Positions 9,044 to 17,216 of a stretch of 64,000 nt of DNA are shown piece by piece. Origin of the DNA: Rubricoccus sp963708165 (lineage in GTDB: Bacteria; Bacteroidota; Rhodothermia; Rhodothermales; Rubricoccaceae); NCBI GenBank assembly GCA_963708165.1, contig OY970187.1, forward strand, positions 1,860,001 through 1,924,000. The letters are read 5' to 3'. Made by a program: the position numbers and the translations under genes. The notes under the pieces are model-generated. The model saw nothing but the letters and a program-made list of their open reading frames with translations, searched no databases and was not told the origin of the DNA. The stretch's first letter is position 1. Each line of letters starts with the position of its first letter.

Positions 9044-9106
9044 AAAGTGGCCCCTTCAGAGGCTTCGCCCCCGGTTGACATCGTGCGGCGAAGCCGGGGG
9101 CACTTT
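9044..9106 (+). terminator. Hairpin downstream of nrdJ
   Basis: AAAGTG (9044-9049) pairs with CACTTT (9101-9106), and inside it GCCCCCGG (9067-9074) pairs with CCGGGGGC (9094-9101). It lies 31 bp after the nrdJ stop. The sequence then becomes markedly AT-richer into the toxin-antitoxin region. Confidence 0.5.
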
Positions 9107-9269
9107 GTAATCATTCGTCTCAGAAAGCAGAATAGAACGTCGAGCGCTCATCGGACGGTGAAACACCAACAAGCATACGGAGATGTTAGTGCCAAACGCA
9201 AAGTTGCAGTAGGCGTTCTAGACTTTAGATATTGGAGGCAAGCATTCAAACGACCAGAGAGTCCCGAAA

Positions 9270-9545
9270 ATGGGAAAGCAAGACAAGCTGCTTCGCCGCG
9301 TCCTCAGCGGCACGATCCGATACCAACGTTTCGTCGCGGACCTACAAAGGCTCTTGGTGCTGGCTCGCACTTTCACAGGAGTCGCACCGTCACGGCGGGC
9401 AGCAACTGACACCAACAGCCACGGGGCCAGACCGACCGGAGATTTAGACGGTGCCAAAAATCGCAAGCCTCTCAAGGCGACTGTTATCGATTCTGGAAGC
9501 CCGAGGAGCCAGCTTATTCATGTCCGGTCACCGAGCTCGGCCGGC
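9270..9545 (+). pseudogene. Decayed hicA toxin remnant
   Basis: The ATG at 9270 starts MGKQDKLLRRVLSGT, which matches the N-terminus of HicA mRNA interferases. The expected continuation (Ser-Asp-Thr-Asn-Val-Ser, then ADLQRLL) is present but split between two frames by small indels around 9316-9335. The catalytic Gly-Ser-His-His region and the KAKPYQV tail cannot be recovered in any frame. The intact antitoxin gene follows directly, as in hicAB operons. The toxin therefore looks inactivated. The preceding 9107-9269 is AT-rich and probably holds the operon promoter. Confidence 0.55.
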
Positions 9546-9553
9546 ACTTGCCG

Positions 9554-9775
9554 ATGCAGTCACCTAACCTCCGCTACGAAATCATTCTTTACTGGAGCAC
9601 CGAGGACGCAGCGTTCATCGCGGAAATCCCCGAACTCCCTGGCTGCGTCGCCGATGGCGCGACGTACGAGAAGGCCATCGCGAAGGCGCAAGAAGCTGCG
9701 CAGGCGTGGATCGAGACCGCGCGTGACCTTGGCCGCGACATTCCGGAGCCGAAGGGCCGTCTGCTCTTCGCCTAA
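9554..9775 (+). CDS. hicB: HicB-family antitoxin
   Basis: 73 residues from the ATG at 9554 (a TTG two codons upstream is an alternative). The sequence RYEIILYWSTEDAAFIAEIP, then ELPGCVADGATYEKAIA, then AQAWIETARDLGRDIPEP is the short HicB antitoxin fold with a partial RNase H-like core. HicB normally neutralises HicA and represses the operon. The only hicA trace is the broken fragment just upstream, so this is an orphan antitoxin. The stop codon abuts a full repeat palindrome. Confidence 0.85.
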   Translation: MQSPNLRYEIILYWSTEDAAFIAEIPELPGCVADGATYEKAIAKAQEAAQAWIETARDLGRDIPEPKGRLLFA

Positions 9776-9793
9776 GCCTCTGGCGCCAGAGGC
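9776..9793. terminator. Full repeat palindrome directly after hicB stop
   Basis: GCCTCTGGCGCCAGAGGC starts at the base after TAA. Possible 3' hairpin for the hicB transcript. Confidence 0.5.
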
Positions 9794-9811
9794 CCGCACC
9801 GCCATCCCGCC

Positions 9812-9989
9812 CGTGTCATCCTGAGCGGAGGCGCCTCTGGCGCCGCAGCCGAAGGATCTCAGCCGGGCACCGCGCCGCGTCAGGCCGCTCTGAGACGGGC
9901 TCCCGCCAGAGGCCTCTGGCGCCGAGATCGTAGCCGTAAAGAAGTCGGCTGAGATCCTTCGACTCGCTGCGCTCGCTCAGGATGACACG
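9812..9989. repeat. Inverted-repeat element with CATCCTGAGC / GAAGGATCTCAGCCG arms
   Basis: Left arm runs from CGTGTCATCCTGAGCG to CCGAAGGATCTCAGCCG (9812-9865). The right arm is its inverse, CGGCTGAGATCCTTCG to CTCAGGATGACACG (9945-9989). The roughly 80-base core contains the window-wide nonamer but no gene. The layout is MITE-like, without a recognised transposase. It fills the gap between hicB and the DUF433 gene. Confidence 0.6.
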
Positions 9990-10052
9990 TCTGGGTAGGC
10001 GCGAGGCGCAGCGTACTCGATCTTGGTCCCGACGAACCGACTGCTTCGCCTT

Positions 10053-10268
10053 GTGACCGACTGGCACGACCGTATCACCGTGAACCCCCGCCAGTGCGGA
10101 GGGCGCCCCTGCATCCGTGGCTTGCGCGTGAGGGTCTCGGATGTTCTAGACCTGCTGGCGTCGGGCCTGACCTCGGCTGAGGTTGTAAACGAACTGCCCT
10201 ACCTGGAACCCGAGGATGTGGAAGCGAGCCTACGCTACGCGAGCGAGGCATTAGATAGCCGACGCTAG
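10053..10268 (+). CDS. DUF433 antitoxin-like protein
   Basis: 71 residues from GTG at 10053 (TTG at 10023 would add ten residues). It begins VTDWHDRITVNPRQCGGRPC and has the standard DUF433 pattern CGGRPCIRGLRVRVSDVLDLL and LPYLEPEDVEASLRYA. DUF433 proteins are winged/RHH-like presumed antitoxins normally followed by a DUF5615 PIN-like toxin. Here the next gene is a GIY-YIG nuclease on the same strand, so no cognate toxin is visible. It is bracketed by one full and one half copy of the same inverted-repeat element. Confidence 0.8.
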   Translation: MTDWHDRITVNPRQCGGRPCIRGLRVRVSDVLDLLASGLTSAEVVNELPYLEPEDVEASLRYASEALDSRR

Positions 10269-10309
10269 CAACCTGAGCCCCTGGCGCGAGGCCTCAGGTG
10301 AGGCTGGAG

Positions 10310-10364
10310 TCGGCTGAGATCCTTCGGCTTCACTCGCTACGCTCCTTCTGCTCAGGACGACACG
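10310..10364. repeat. Single arm of the CATCCTGAGC inverted-repeat element
   Basis: CGGCTGAGATCCTTCGGC to CTCAGGACGACACG is a half copy of the element at 9812-9989, in the same orientation as its right arm. Confidence 0.5.
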
Positions 10365-10436
10365 TTGGGAGCGGCAATAGATGCTCGGCGCGTTGTAGAC
10401 TGCTGGCTCACACCCGCCAGAGGCCTCTGGCGCGGC

Positions 10437-10727
10437 ATGAGCGGCAAGACGTACTGGGTCTACATCCTGACCAACGCGAGCACGAGCGTGCTCTACATCG
10501 GCATGACGAGCGATCTGGAGCGGCGGGTGCGCGAGCACCGGAGCAGCGCCGACCCGAAGGCGTTCTCGGCGCAGTACAAGACGCACCGTCTCGTCCACGC
10601 GGAGTCGTTCGGCGAGGTGCGTGATGCCATCGCGCGGGAGAAACAGCTCAAGGGCTGGGCGCGAGCGAAGAAGCGAGCGCTCGTAAACGCAGCCAATCCG
10701 GAGTGGCGCGACCTCGCGCCCGCCTGA
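10437..10727 (+). CDS. GIY-YIG nuclease family protein (YhbQ-like)
   Basis: 96 residues from ATG 10437. It has YWVYILTNASTSVLYIGMTSD, in which the two Tyr blocks match the GIY-YIG core, then LERRVREH, a Lys-rich helix (EKQLKGWARAKKRALV) and an N-P-E-W end. The small single-domain GIY-YIG family has poorly known roles in DNA repair or mobile DNA. The frame is open upstream to 10365, but that part reads through a repeat palindrome. It sits in an accessory patch with two antitoxin genes. Confidence 0.85.
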   Translation: MSGKTYWVYILTNASTSVLYIGMTSDLERRVREHRSSADPKAFSAQYKTHRLVHAESFGEVRDAIAREKQLKGWARAKKRALVNAANPEWRDLAPA

Positions 10728-10745
10728 GCCTCTGGCGCCAGAGGC
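10728..10745. terminator. Full repeat palindrome directly after the GIY-YIG stop
   Basis: GCCTCTGGCGCCAGAGGC begins at the base after TGA. Same placement as after hicB. Confidence 0.5.
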
Positions 10746-10853
10746 CCGCCCCCGAGCGAGCCGTGAGGAGGCGCCGCGCCTTTTGGCGGCCGCCCTTGCA
10801 CGTCTCTGCGCATAGGGGCATCTTGCGTGACCCATCACCCCGCGCTGGCGCCC

Positions 10854-11966
10854 ATGCGACTCACGCAACCTCTCGTCTGGCTTCTCGGCCTCGCCAGCAT
10901 CCTCGCGCTGTCGATCGGCTGCTGGCTCAATGCAGCCTCCGGCATCGAATCTGACCTGTACGCGCAGGCCTCTGGCGTCTTCGGCGGTCCCGAGATCAAC
11001 GACCCGGCGCTGGGCGGCATCGACGTGGCGGTCTCGGGCCGCGACCTGATTCTGACCGGCGAGGTGCCCAACGAGGCCAGCCGCACCGCTGCTCTCGCCT
11101 CCGCCAGAGGCGTGCCCGGTGTGGCGCGCGTGATCGACCGGCTGACGGTCGCAGAAGGCGGGGACGCCGCGGCCCCTGGCGCCAGCGGCGCGTTCCGCAT
11201 CTCTAGTGGAGCCGACGGCGGCCTCGTGGTGCGCGGCGAAGTCCCCAGCGAGGCGGCTCGTGCGGCGATCCTCGCGCGCCTGCGGGCGGACATGCCCGGC
11301 CGGGCCATCCGCGACGAAATGACTGTGGCCTCTGGCGCCCTGACCGATTGGGAGCCGTCCATGATGGCGGCGCTGCCGCTGCTCGGGGATGTCGAGGGCG
11401 CATCGCTGACAGCCGATGGCGGCCAGATCGTGCTTCGCGGGACGGTCGCGAGCGAAGCGGTCAAGGCGCGCGTCGAGGGCGCTGCCCGCGCTGCGGTTCT
11501 GGCACCGTACGCCTTCCGCAGCGAACTCCGCGTGGCGCCAGAGGCGGACGACGCCAGCGGCGGACAGGTCGCGGCCTCGGGCTCGACCGACGAAAACGTG
11601 CAGGGCGCCGAGGCGGCCCTTCGCGAGGCACTCTCGCTCGGCGCGGTCGAGTTCGAGAGCGGCACGGCCACGCTTACCGCCCGTTCGCGCGAGATCCTGA
11701 ACGAAGCCGGAGCGGTCTTCGCCCGCTTCCCCAGCGTCGCCGCCGAGGTGCAAGGACACACCGATAGCGAGGGCGACGACGCGGCCAACCAGGCCCTTAG
11801 CCAGCAGCGCGCCGAGGCCGTCGAGACGTACCTCGTCGGGCAAGGCGCCTCTGGCGACCAGCTCAGTCCGCGTGGCTACGGCGAATCCGAGCCCACCGCC
11901 GACAACTCTACAGCCGAGGGCCGCGCGCGCAACCGCCGCGTCGTCTTCAGCCTCCGTTCCCTCTAG
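10854..11966 (+). CDS. OmpA-family protein with repeated BON domains
   Basis: A hydrophobic N-terminus (RLTQPLVWLLGLASILALSIG) is an export signal or anchor. About three BON-like modules follow (around residues 50-110, 120-175, 185-235), each with a GEV or GTV strand. The C-terminal OmpA domain (about 265-370) has FESGTATLT, VQGHTDSEGDD, QQRAEAV and RGYGESEP, then NRRVVF, the peptidoglycan-binding fold. BON domains bind membrane surfaces, so it probably links membrane to peptidoglycan. GTG at 10827 is an alternative start. The next gene starts 12 bp downstream and is likely co-transcribed. Confidence 0.85.
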   Translation: MRLTQPLVWLLGLASILALSIGCWLNAASGIESDLYAQASGVFGGPEINDPALGGIDVAVSGRDLILTGEVPNEASRTAALASARGVPGVARVIDRLTVAEGGDAAAPGASGAFRISSGADGGLVVRGEVPSEAARAAILARLRADMPGRAIRDEMTVASGALTDWEPSMMAALPLLGDVEGASLTADGGQIVLRGTVASEAVKARVEGAARAAVLAPYAFRSELRVAPEADDASGGQVAASGSTDENVQGAEAALREALSLGAVEFESGTATLTARSREILNEAGAVFARFPSVAAEVQGHTDSEGDDAANQALSQQRAEAVETYLVGQGASGDQLSPRGYGESEPTADNSTAEGRARNRRVVFSLRSL

Positions 11967-11978
11967 CCCCCACCATCC

Positions 11979-12488
11979 ATGGGCTACCTGCTCGCCCAGA
12001 TTTTCTTCTGCCTTCTCATCGCCTTCGCGCTGGGCGTTCTCGTCGGCTGGCTGCTGCGCAGCCTGCGGCGCGATGACCCGACACCCGCCGATGACAAGGC
12101 GCTCGTCGACGCTCGCGATCGCATCTCGCAGTTGGAGCGCGAACTCGCTGTGAGCCGCAAAAACGAGACGCCCGCGCTCTCGCCCGCCGAGGCAGCGGCC
12201 GCTGCAGCGCCCGCCGTCGCCGCCAACGCGAGCACTCCGGGGCTGTTCGGCGAGCGCGCCAACGCGCCCGTAGACGATCTCAAGGCCATCTCCGGCATCG
12301 GGCCCGACATTGAGTCGGAACTCGCCGGCATCGGCCTCACGACCTACCGCCAGATCGCGGAGATCACGGCCCCAGACATCGTGCGCCTCACCAACGCGAC
12401 GTCGGTCTCCGATGGCCTCATCGAGCGCGAAGAGTGGATTCCGCAGGCCGCCCGCCTGCACCAGGAGAAGTACGGCGACGCTGCCTAG
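11979..12488 (+). CDS. Membrane-anchored helix-hairpin-helix protein
   Basis: 169 residues. One N-terminal membrane helix (about 5-26) ends in an Arg-rich stop-transfer. A predicted coiled coil (about 40-62) and an Ala-rich linker follow. A C-terminal HhH-like module holds LKAISGIGPDIESELAGIG and TTYRQIAEI. Similar modules occur at the ends of NADH dehydrogenase-like and ribosome-associated proteins, where nucleic-acid binding is presumed but rarely shown. It follows the BON/OmpA gene by 12 bp, so envelope function is likely. A 15-bp stem hairpin ends the unit. Confidence 0.75.
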   Translation: MGYLLAQIFFCLLIAFALGVLVGWLLRSLRRDDPTPADDKALVDARDRISQLERELAVSRKNETPALSPAEAAAAAAPAVAANASTPGLFGERANAPVDDLKAISGIGPDIESELAGIGLTTYRQIAEITAPDIVRLTNATSVSDGLIEREEWIPQAARLHQEKYGDAA

Positions 12489-12507
12489 CGCCGCACTCGG
12501 CTCCGCT

Positions 12508-12545
12508 GACAGCGCCAGAGGCTTCACCCCGCCTCTGGCGCTGTC
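12508..12545 (+). terminator. 15-bp perfect stem hairpin made from repeat half-sites
   Basis: GACAGCGCCAGAGGC (12508-12522) and GCCTCTGGCGCTGTC (12531-12545) are exact inverse copies around an 8-base loop. It lies between the HhH gene and the convergent SulP gene. This is a clear case of the repeat being used as a terminator stem, extended by GACAG/CTGTC outside the motif. Confidence 0.65.
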
Positions 12546-12593
12546 GTGTTTGGGCCTCTGGCGCCAGAGGCTGAGGGGGCCTGCGCCAGAGGC

Positions 12594-14219
12594 TCAGTGG
12601 CCCGAGAGCACCATGCCTTCCTTGTCGTGCACGGCCACCTTTTCCAGAATGGCCTCGCTCTCCGGGTTGAGCCCCACGACCTCCATCTCGACGCCTCTGG
12701 CGCGGTAGCGCAGCACCGCCTTGTCGATGGCCGCCACGGCGGAGGCGTCCCAGACGTGTGCCCGCGACAAGTCGAGAACCACCTTGTCCACGTCGGCGGT
12801 AAAGTCGAAGTGGTCCAGGAAGCCTGTGACGGTCGCGAAGAAGAGGTTGCCCACGACCGCTACGCGCTGCGTGCGGCCGTCCTCGCTCAGTTCGTCTTCC
12901 ATAAACGCGAGGTGCGCCACCTGGCGCGCGAACAGCAGTGCGCTCAGCACGATACCGATCAGCACGCCCAGCGCGAGGTTGTGCGTGAACACGACCACCG
13001 CGACCGTCACGACCATGACCAGCGTCTCCACAAACGGCACCTTGTCCACGCGCAGCGAAGACCAGTCGAACGTGCTGAAGCTGACCATGAACATGACCGC
13101 CACGAGCGCACCCATCGGAATGAGCACGAGCCAGTCAGCAAGGACGAGAATGAAGAAGAGCAGGAAGGCGCCAGCGGCGAACGTGGACAGCCGCCCGCGG
13201 CCGCCGCTCTTCACGTTGATAACGCTCTGGCCGATCATCGCGCAGCCCGCCATACCGCCGAAAAAGCCGGTGATGACGTTCGCGATGCCCTGACCGCGGC
13301 TCTCTTTGTTCTTGTCGCTCGGCGTGTCCGTCATCTCGTCCACGATGCTGGCCGTCAGCAGGCTCTCGATCAGTCCCACCAGCGCGAGCGCCAGCGAGAC
13401 GGGGAGGATGATCTTGAGCGTCGCGAGGGAAAACGGAACGAGCGGGATGGCGAAGAACGGCAGCGTCGTCGGCAGCTCGCCCATGTCCCCGACGGTACTC
13501 AGGCCGCCGCCCGCACCCACCGCGCCTTCGCCTGCGACCAGCGAGACGACCGTTAGGCCGACGATGGCGATAAGCGGCGAGGGAATCGCCTTCGTGACGT
13601 AAGGCAGGCCATAGATGATGGCCAGGCCGCCCAGCACGACCGCGTACATCAGCCACCCCGTGCCGACGAACAGCGGAAGCTGCGCCATAAAGATCAGGAT
13701 GGCCAGTGCGTTCACAAAGCCTGTCATGACCGGACGCGGCACGAACTTCATGTACCGCCCCAGCTTGAAGATGCCGAAGATCACCTGGATGATGCCGGTC
13801 AGGATGGTCGCGGCAAACAGATACTGCAGGCCGTGATCGCGTACGAGCGTGATCATGACGAGCGCCATTGCGCCTGTGGCCGCCGAGATCATCGCGGGAC
13901 GCCCGCCCACGAACGCGGTGATGACCGCGATGGAGAACGACGCGTAGAGACCCACCTTGGGGTCCACGCCCGCAATGATGGAGAACGCGATGGCCTCGGG
14001 GATGAGCGCGAGCGCCACGACGACGCCCGCGAGCAGGTCTGCCCGGATGTTGCCGAACCACTGCTCCTGAATGGTGCGGCGGCTAGGCAGGGAGAGGCCG
14101 TAGCGGCTGTCTCCAAAGATGGTGCTGATGTTCAAGCTGTTTCGGTCGGCGAGGCGGCCTCTGGCGCGCCGCGGTGGCACGAGGTGGCCTCTGGCGGTGC
14201 GCCGGGGCGCAGCGGGCAC
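12594..14219 (-). CDS. SulP-family anion transporter with STAS domain
   Basis: Inner-membrane sulfate/bicarbonate-type transporter. The SulP signature lies in RADLLAGVVVALALIPEAIA and is followed by about 10-12 hydrophobic segments. A cytoplasmic STAS domain ends the protein (about 430-535: KVVLDLSRAHVWDASAVAAI, then DKAVLRYRARGVEM). Substrate is not predictable; many marine members carry bicarbonate or sulfate. The frame starts at GTG 14219, but that first part reads through repeat copies, and TTG at 14135 would fit the family length better. A structured leader with a terminator-like hairpin precedes it. Confidence 0.85.
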   Translation of the reverse strand: MPAAPRRTARGHLVPPRRARGRLADRNSLNISTIFGDSRYGLSLPSRRTIQEQWFGNIRADLLAGVVVALALIPEAIAFSIIAGVDPKVGLYASFSIAVITAFVGGRPAMISAATGAMALVMITLVRDHGLQYLFAATILTGIIQVIFGIFKLGRYMKFVPRPVMTGFVNALAILIFMAQLPLFVGTGWLMYAVVLGGLAIIYGLPYVTKAIPSPLIAIVGLTVVSLVAGEGAVGAGGGLSTVGDMGELPTTLPFFAIPLVPFSLATLKIILPVSLALALVGLIESLLTASIVDEMTDTPSDKNKESRGQGIANVITGFFGGMAGCAMIGQSVINVKSGGRGRLSTFAAGAFLLFFILVLADWLVLIPMGALVAVMFMVSFSTFDWSSLRVDKVPFVETLVMVVTVAVVVFTHNLALGVLIGIVLSALLFARQVAHLAFMEDELSEDGRTQRVAVVGNLFFATVTGFLDHFDFTADVDKVVLDLSRAHVWDASAVAAIDKAVLRYRARGVEMEVVGLNPESEAILEKVAVHDKEGMVLSGH

Positions 14220-14240
14220 GGGCGCCAGAGGCGCGCGTCC

Positions 14241-14345
14241 AAAGAGAAAGGACCTGAGCGGCGCCCAGGTCCTGAAGCGGTATCGGCCAAACAGCGCCTC
14301 AGCATGAGGCGGCAGAGCCGGTCGAGAGAACCTACGTTTTGAGCG
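14241..14345 (-). promoter_or_regulatory. Structured leader with terminator-like hairpin before SulP gene
   Basis: Read on the minus strand, a perfect 7-bp hairpin (CGCCTCA-TGC-TGAGGCG, 14311-14295) is followed by an 8-bp stem AGGACCTG/CAGGTCCT (14273-14249) and TTCTCTTT (14248-14241). This resembles an intrinsic terminator placed just before the transporter start, as in attenuators and riboswitches. No known riboswitch class was recognised. The rest of 14346-14522 contains only repeat copies. Confidence 0.4.
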
Positions 14346-14522
14346 CTCGCGTTCGCGCCTCTGGCGCGCCGGAAGCGCTTGTCTTCACCACGTTCGGGCG
14401 CGGGCGCCACGGTGTCTTCGCGCGCCGCCTCTGGCGCCAGAGGCGGCGGCTCGTTCCCCGGGTCTGCCCTGGGCCTGCCTAGCTTTGTTCGCTGTCAATA
14501 GCAGGCCGCCAGAGGCTCGGGG

Positions 14523-15209
14523 CTACAGCGCGCAGAGGCCCACGGTGGACTCCGCACGGCGGGCCCGGAAGTCGCCTTCTCCGAGCGTGCCTTCAGAGTC
14601 TGAACCCGCAGCCTCTCCCAGGCCTCGCGCTTCTACCCGCGTTGCCGCGACGCCGTCGCTCAGGTAGAAGTCCCGGACCGCGTTCGCGCGCGCCTGTGAA
14701 AGGGGCATCTGGTCGGTCTCCAGATCATCTGTGAACGCATCGACTGCGAGGCAGAGCTCTGTGCAGCTTCTCAGGACGAGGGAGCCGCGTTGTAGAATTG
14801 CGAGCCCGTCCTCCTCGACGGCAGAACTGCCGAACGCGAAAAAGATCGGGCCGAGAGCCACGTTTTGGCAGAGAGGGTTGGACACCACGATGGCGTCTTG
14901 GCACGAGTCGTCGCCCAGGCTGTTGATCGCGGTAGCTCTCGGTGTGAACGCTCCGGGCAAGGTGTATGTGTGCGTGACCGGGAAGCGGGTCACGTCGTCG
15001 CGGCTCCCGTCGCCCCAGTCGATCGAGACGAGCAGCGGCTCTTGCGCGTTCGTGTTCAGGGTCGCGCCGAACGTGACGGTTTCGCCGGGTGCGATCTCAC
15101 TGGCAGAGATCGCGCACTCAGACAAGACGGGGGCCGCAGGCTCCTCTGAGCCTGTGTCGCAGGCCGCGGTCAGGAACAGGAGGGTGACGAGGGCGAGGCG
15201 GTACGGCAT
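14523..15209 (-). CDS. Lipoprotein with PKD-like and OmpA-like domains
   Basis: 228 residues. The signal peptide MPYRLALVTLLFLTAACDT has lipobox TAAC. A PKD-like beta-sandwich follows (about 45-105, VSIDWGDGSRDDV and HTYTLPG). The C-terminal part resembles the OmpA peptidoglycan-binding domain (IFFAFGSSAVEEDG, then LSQARANAVRDFYL and VEARGLGE). It is probably an outer-membrane lipoprotein attached to peptidoglycan (inference). It lies 120 bp downstream of the aspartic-protease lipoprotein gene on the same strand. Confidence 0.8.
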   Translation of the reverse strand: MPYRLALVTLLFLTAACDTGSEEPAAPVLSECAISASEIAPGETVTFGATLNTNAQEPLLVSIDWGDGSRDDVTRFPVTHTYTLPGAFTPRATAINSLGDDSCQDAIVVSNPLCQNVALGPIFFAFGSSAVEEDGLAILQRGSLVLRSCTELCLAVDAFTDDLETDQMPLSQARANAVRDFYLSDGVAATRVEARGLGEAAGSDSEGTLGEGDFRARRAESTVGLCAL

Positions 15210-15329
15210 GGGTCGAACAGTGTGCGGAGACTGAACCTACGCGGTTCTGAGCCCAGGCGTCGCCGCTGGTGCGGTGCATACGTCGCCAGAGGCCTCTGGC
15301 GACGGGCAGGAGCGGTGCGTGTGGCTGTG

Positions 15330-16286
15330 TTAGCGCACGATCCCGAAGCGCGGCGCGTCGCCGCGAAGGTCGAGCAGCACGCCGCCGTCCCAGAACGGTA
15401 CGTTGCCCAGCACACCACCGTAGCCGCGGCGCGCGTGATACTCGGACGCGGCCCCGCGGGTGTACAGCATGGGGTGGGCCAGGCGCGCCGCTCCGATCTC
15501 CAGAGCCTCTGGCGCGGGTGCGCCGATGAGCACGATCTGTTCTCCCCATGCGCTGACGCTTGTGCGCTCGGTGCCTGGGTCGTCTTCGGCGCGGCCGGTC
15601 GCTTCGCGCCAGAGGCGCCGGTCGAGCGTGAGCGCGAACGTGCTGGAGCCGGTGTCGAACAGCAGCGAGTCCAGCGCGAGGCCGCCGATACGGCCCGAGA
15701 CCAGCACGCGTCCGTCTGCGTGGCGCACGGCACTGCTCCACGCCGTGCGCGCGTCGAGAGCCTCTGGCGGCGCATCGAGGATGCAGAGGCGTTGCGCAGG
15801 ATAGTCGATGAGTGTGACGGTGCCCTCGAAGGCACTGAGCCCGAGCGTGCCCTCGGTGCGCGGGATGCCGAACAGGCGCATCGCAGCGGTCGCGGCGCCA
15901 GAGGCACGCGGCCCGTTGAGGATCAGCGACGCATCCGGCACGGCGTGCGGCCCGATGCCGAGGTCCGTGATCGCGCTCAGCGTCCGGCCCTCGCGCGCCA
16001 GAGGCCAGCCGCGCGAGGCCGCATGCGCTGAGTCTGCGTAGGCGTACGTGTCGTACGCGCCGGTGTCGAACTGGTACACGCGTCGCTCGCCGCCCACGTG
16101 CACCGGCACACGGATAAGAGAGCGGGGAGATGGGCTACCGGGCAGCTGCATCCAGTCGAACGCGACGCAGTGCTGCAGGCCTGCCAACGCGGCGAGCGAC
16201 TGAGCCTCTGGCGGCGGAGCCGGGGTCGAGGAGGGGACAGAGCCGCACCCTGAGAGCAGAAGAAGAGCCGTGAGGACGAGTCGCAT
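15330..16286 (-). CDS. Retropepsin-like aspartic protease lipoprotein
   Basis: 318 residues. Lipoprotein signal MRLVLTALLLLSGCGSVP (lipobox LSGC). Two catalytic-type DTG motifs are visible: QFDTGAYDTYAY (about 73) and LLFDTGSSTFAL (about 212), each after hydrophobic residues as in single-chain clan AA aspartic proteases. LGLSAFEG and LGNVPFW are flap-like elements of the two lobes. It is presumably exported to the periplasm or cell surface. Substrate unknown. Confidence 0.8.
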   Translation of the reverse strand: MRLVLTALLLLSGCGSVPSSTPAPPPEAQSLAALAGLQHCVAFDWMQLPGSPSPRSLIRVPVHVGGERRVYQFDTGAYDTYAYADSAHAASRGWPLAREGRTLSAITDLGIGPHAVPDASLILNGPRASGAATAAMRLFGIPRTEGTLGLSAFEGTVTLIDYPAQRLCILDAPPEALDARTAWSSAVRHADGRVLVSGRIGGLALDSLLFDTGSSTFALTLDRRLWREATGRAEDDPGTERTSVSAWGEQIVLIGAPAPEALEIGAARLAHPMLYTRGAASEYHARRGYGGVLGNVPFWDGGVLLDLRGDAPRFGIVR

Positions 16287-16408
16287 GGAAGAGAGTACGC
16301 GCGGCGCCAGAGGCGACTCGCAGCGTACGGCGCCAGAGGCTCGGCGGGTGCAAAGCCTGCGCGCTAGCTTGCCCGGGTCCCGTTCCCGCTTCCGCGCGAA
16401 GCTGTCCT

Positions 16409-17050
16409 GTGCGCTCTCGACTCCTCTTCGTCCTCTCGCTCCTCGTGCCTCTGGCGGGATGCGCCGTGCCCTACAACGTCGGCCAGACCGCGCGCACCAC
16501 GCCGCGCGGCACCGTCGTGCCGAGCGCCACGTTTCAGTACGCCTCGCACGACCGCTTGCGCGAGCGCGGCGACGACGACGGGCCCACGTTTCTGCTCAGC
16601 AACGGCGCCCGTCTGGGACTGGACGACCGCTCCGACATCGGCTTGCGCATCGCAGGCCTGGGTGCGGTCGTGACCTACGCACGGCGTTTGCGGGGCACGC
16701 CGGGTACCGACGCCGGGACGACGCTTCTGGCGGGCGGTGGCATCCTCCTCGGCGGCGGCGGCCATGCGCACCTGGAAGCCAGCGTCGTCACGTCCTCGGC
16801 GCCTCTGGGCGAGCTGACGCCCTACGGCGGCGTGCGGGCGCAGCTTCTCGGCCCGTTCGGCAACGACAACGAGAGCGTGTTCGCGACCGGCATCTTCGGC
16901 GGCATCCGCTTTGGCGAACCCGACCTCGCTATCGCACCCGAACTCGGGATCTTCTACAGCCCCACCTCGGGATTCGGCGAGAGCAGTTTGGTGGTGGTGC
17001 CCAGCGTGACCGTGCGCGGCTCGGGCCTCTTGCGCGCGCTCGGCCTCTAG
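16409..17050 (+). CDS. Predicted outer-membrane lipoprotein/beta-barrel
   Basis: 213 residues from GTG. Signal MRSRLLFVLSLLVPLAGCAVPYN with lipobox LAGC. The mature part alternates short beta-strand-like stretches with Gly/Asp turns (GGGILLGGGGHAHLEASVV, YGGVRAQLLGPFGNDN) and ends in alternating hydrophobic residues. This resembles outer-membrane beta-barrels of about 8 strands. No specific family recognised. The gene is divergent from the protease lipoprotein gene; the 122-bp gap holds repeat half-sites. Confidence 0.7.
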   Translation: MRSRLLFVLSLLVPLAGCAVPYNVGQTARTTPRGTVVPSATFQYASHDRLRERGDDDGPTFLLSNGARLGLDDRSDIGLRIAGLGAVVTYARRLRGTPGTDAGTTLLAGGGILLGGGGHAHLEASVVTSSAPLGELTPYGGVRAQLLGPFGNDNESVFATGIFGGIRFGEPDLAIAPELGIFYSPTSGFGESSLVVVPSVTVRGSGLLRALGL

Positions 17051-17216
17051 GCCGGCAGGCAAGACCAGTTTCCAGGCACGAGCCCAGGCCTGCCCTCCGT
17101 TGGGTGCCTCTGGCGCCGCCAGAGGCTCGCGAGATCGCCGCCGGGGGTCGCCTCTGGCGCCGACATTCCGCGCCCGCGTTTGCCGCTAGTTTCTCCTCTC
17201 CCTCTCGTCCTGCCCG

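Noticed and set aside
10251..12527. 758-codon open frame on the minus strand
   Set aside because: It is antisense to the BON/OmpA and HhH genes and has no family motif. Long shadow frames are expected in GC-rich DNA.
12546..13556. 336-codon plus-strand frame rich in His and Glu
   Set aside because: Antisense shadow of the SulP gene.
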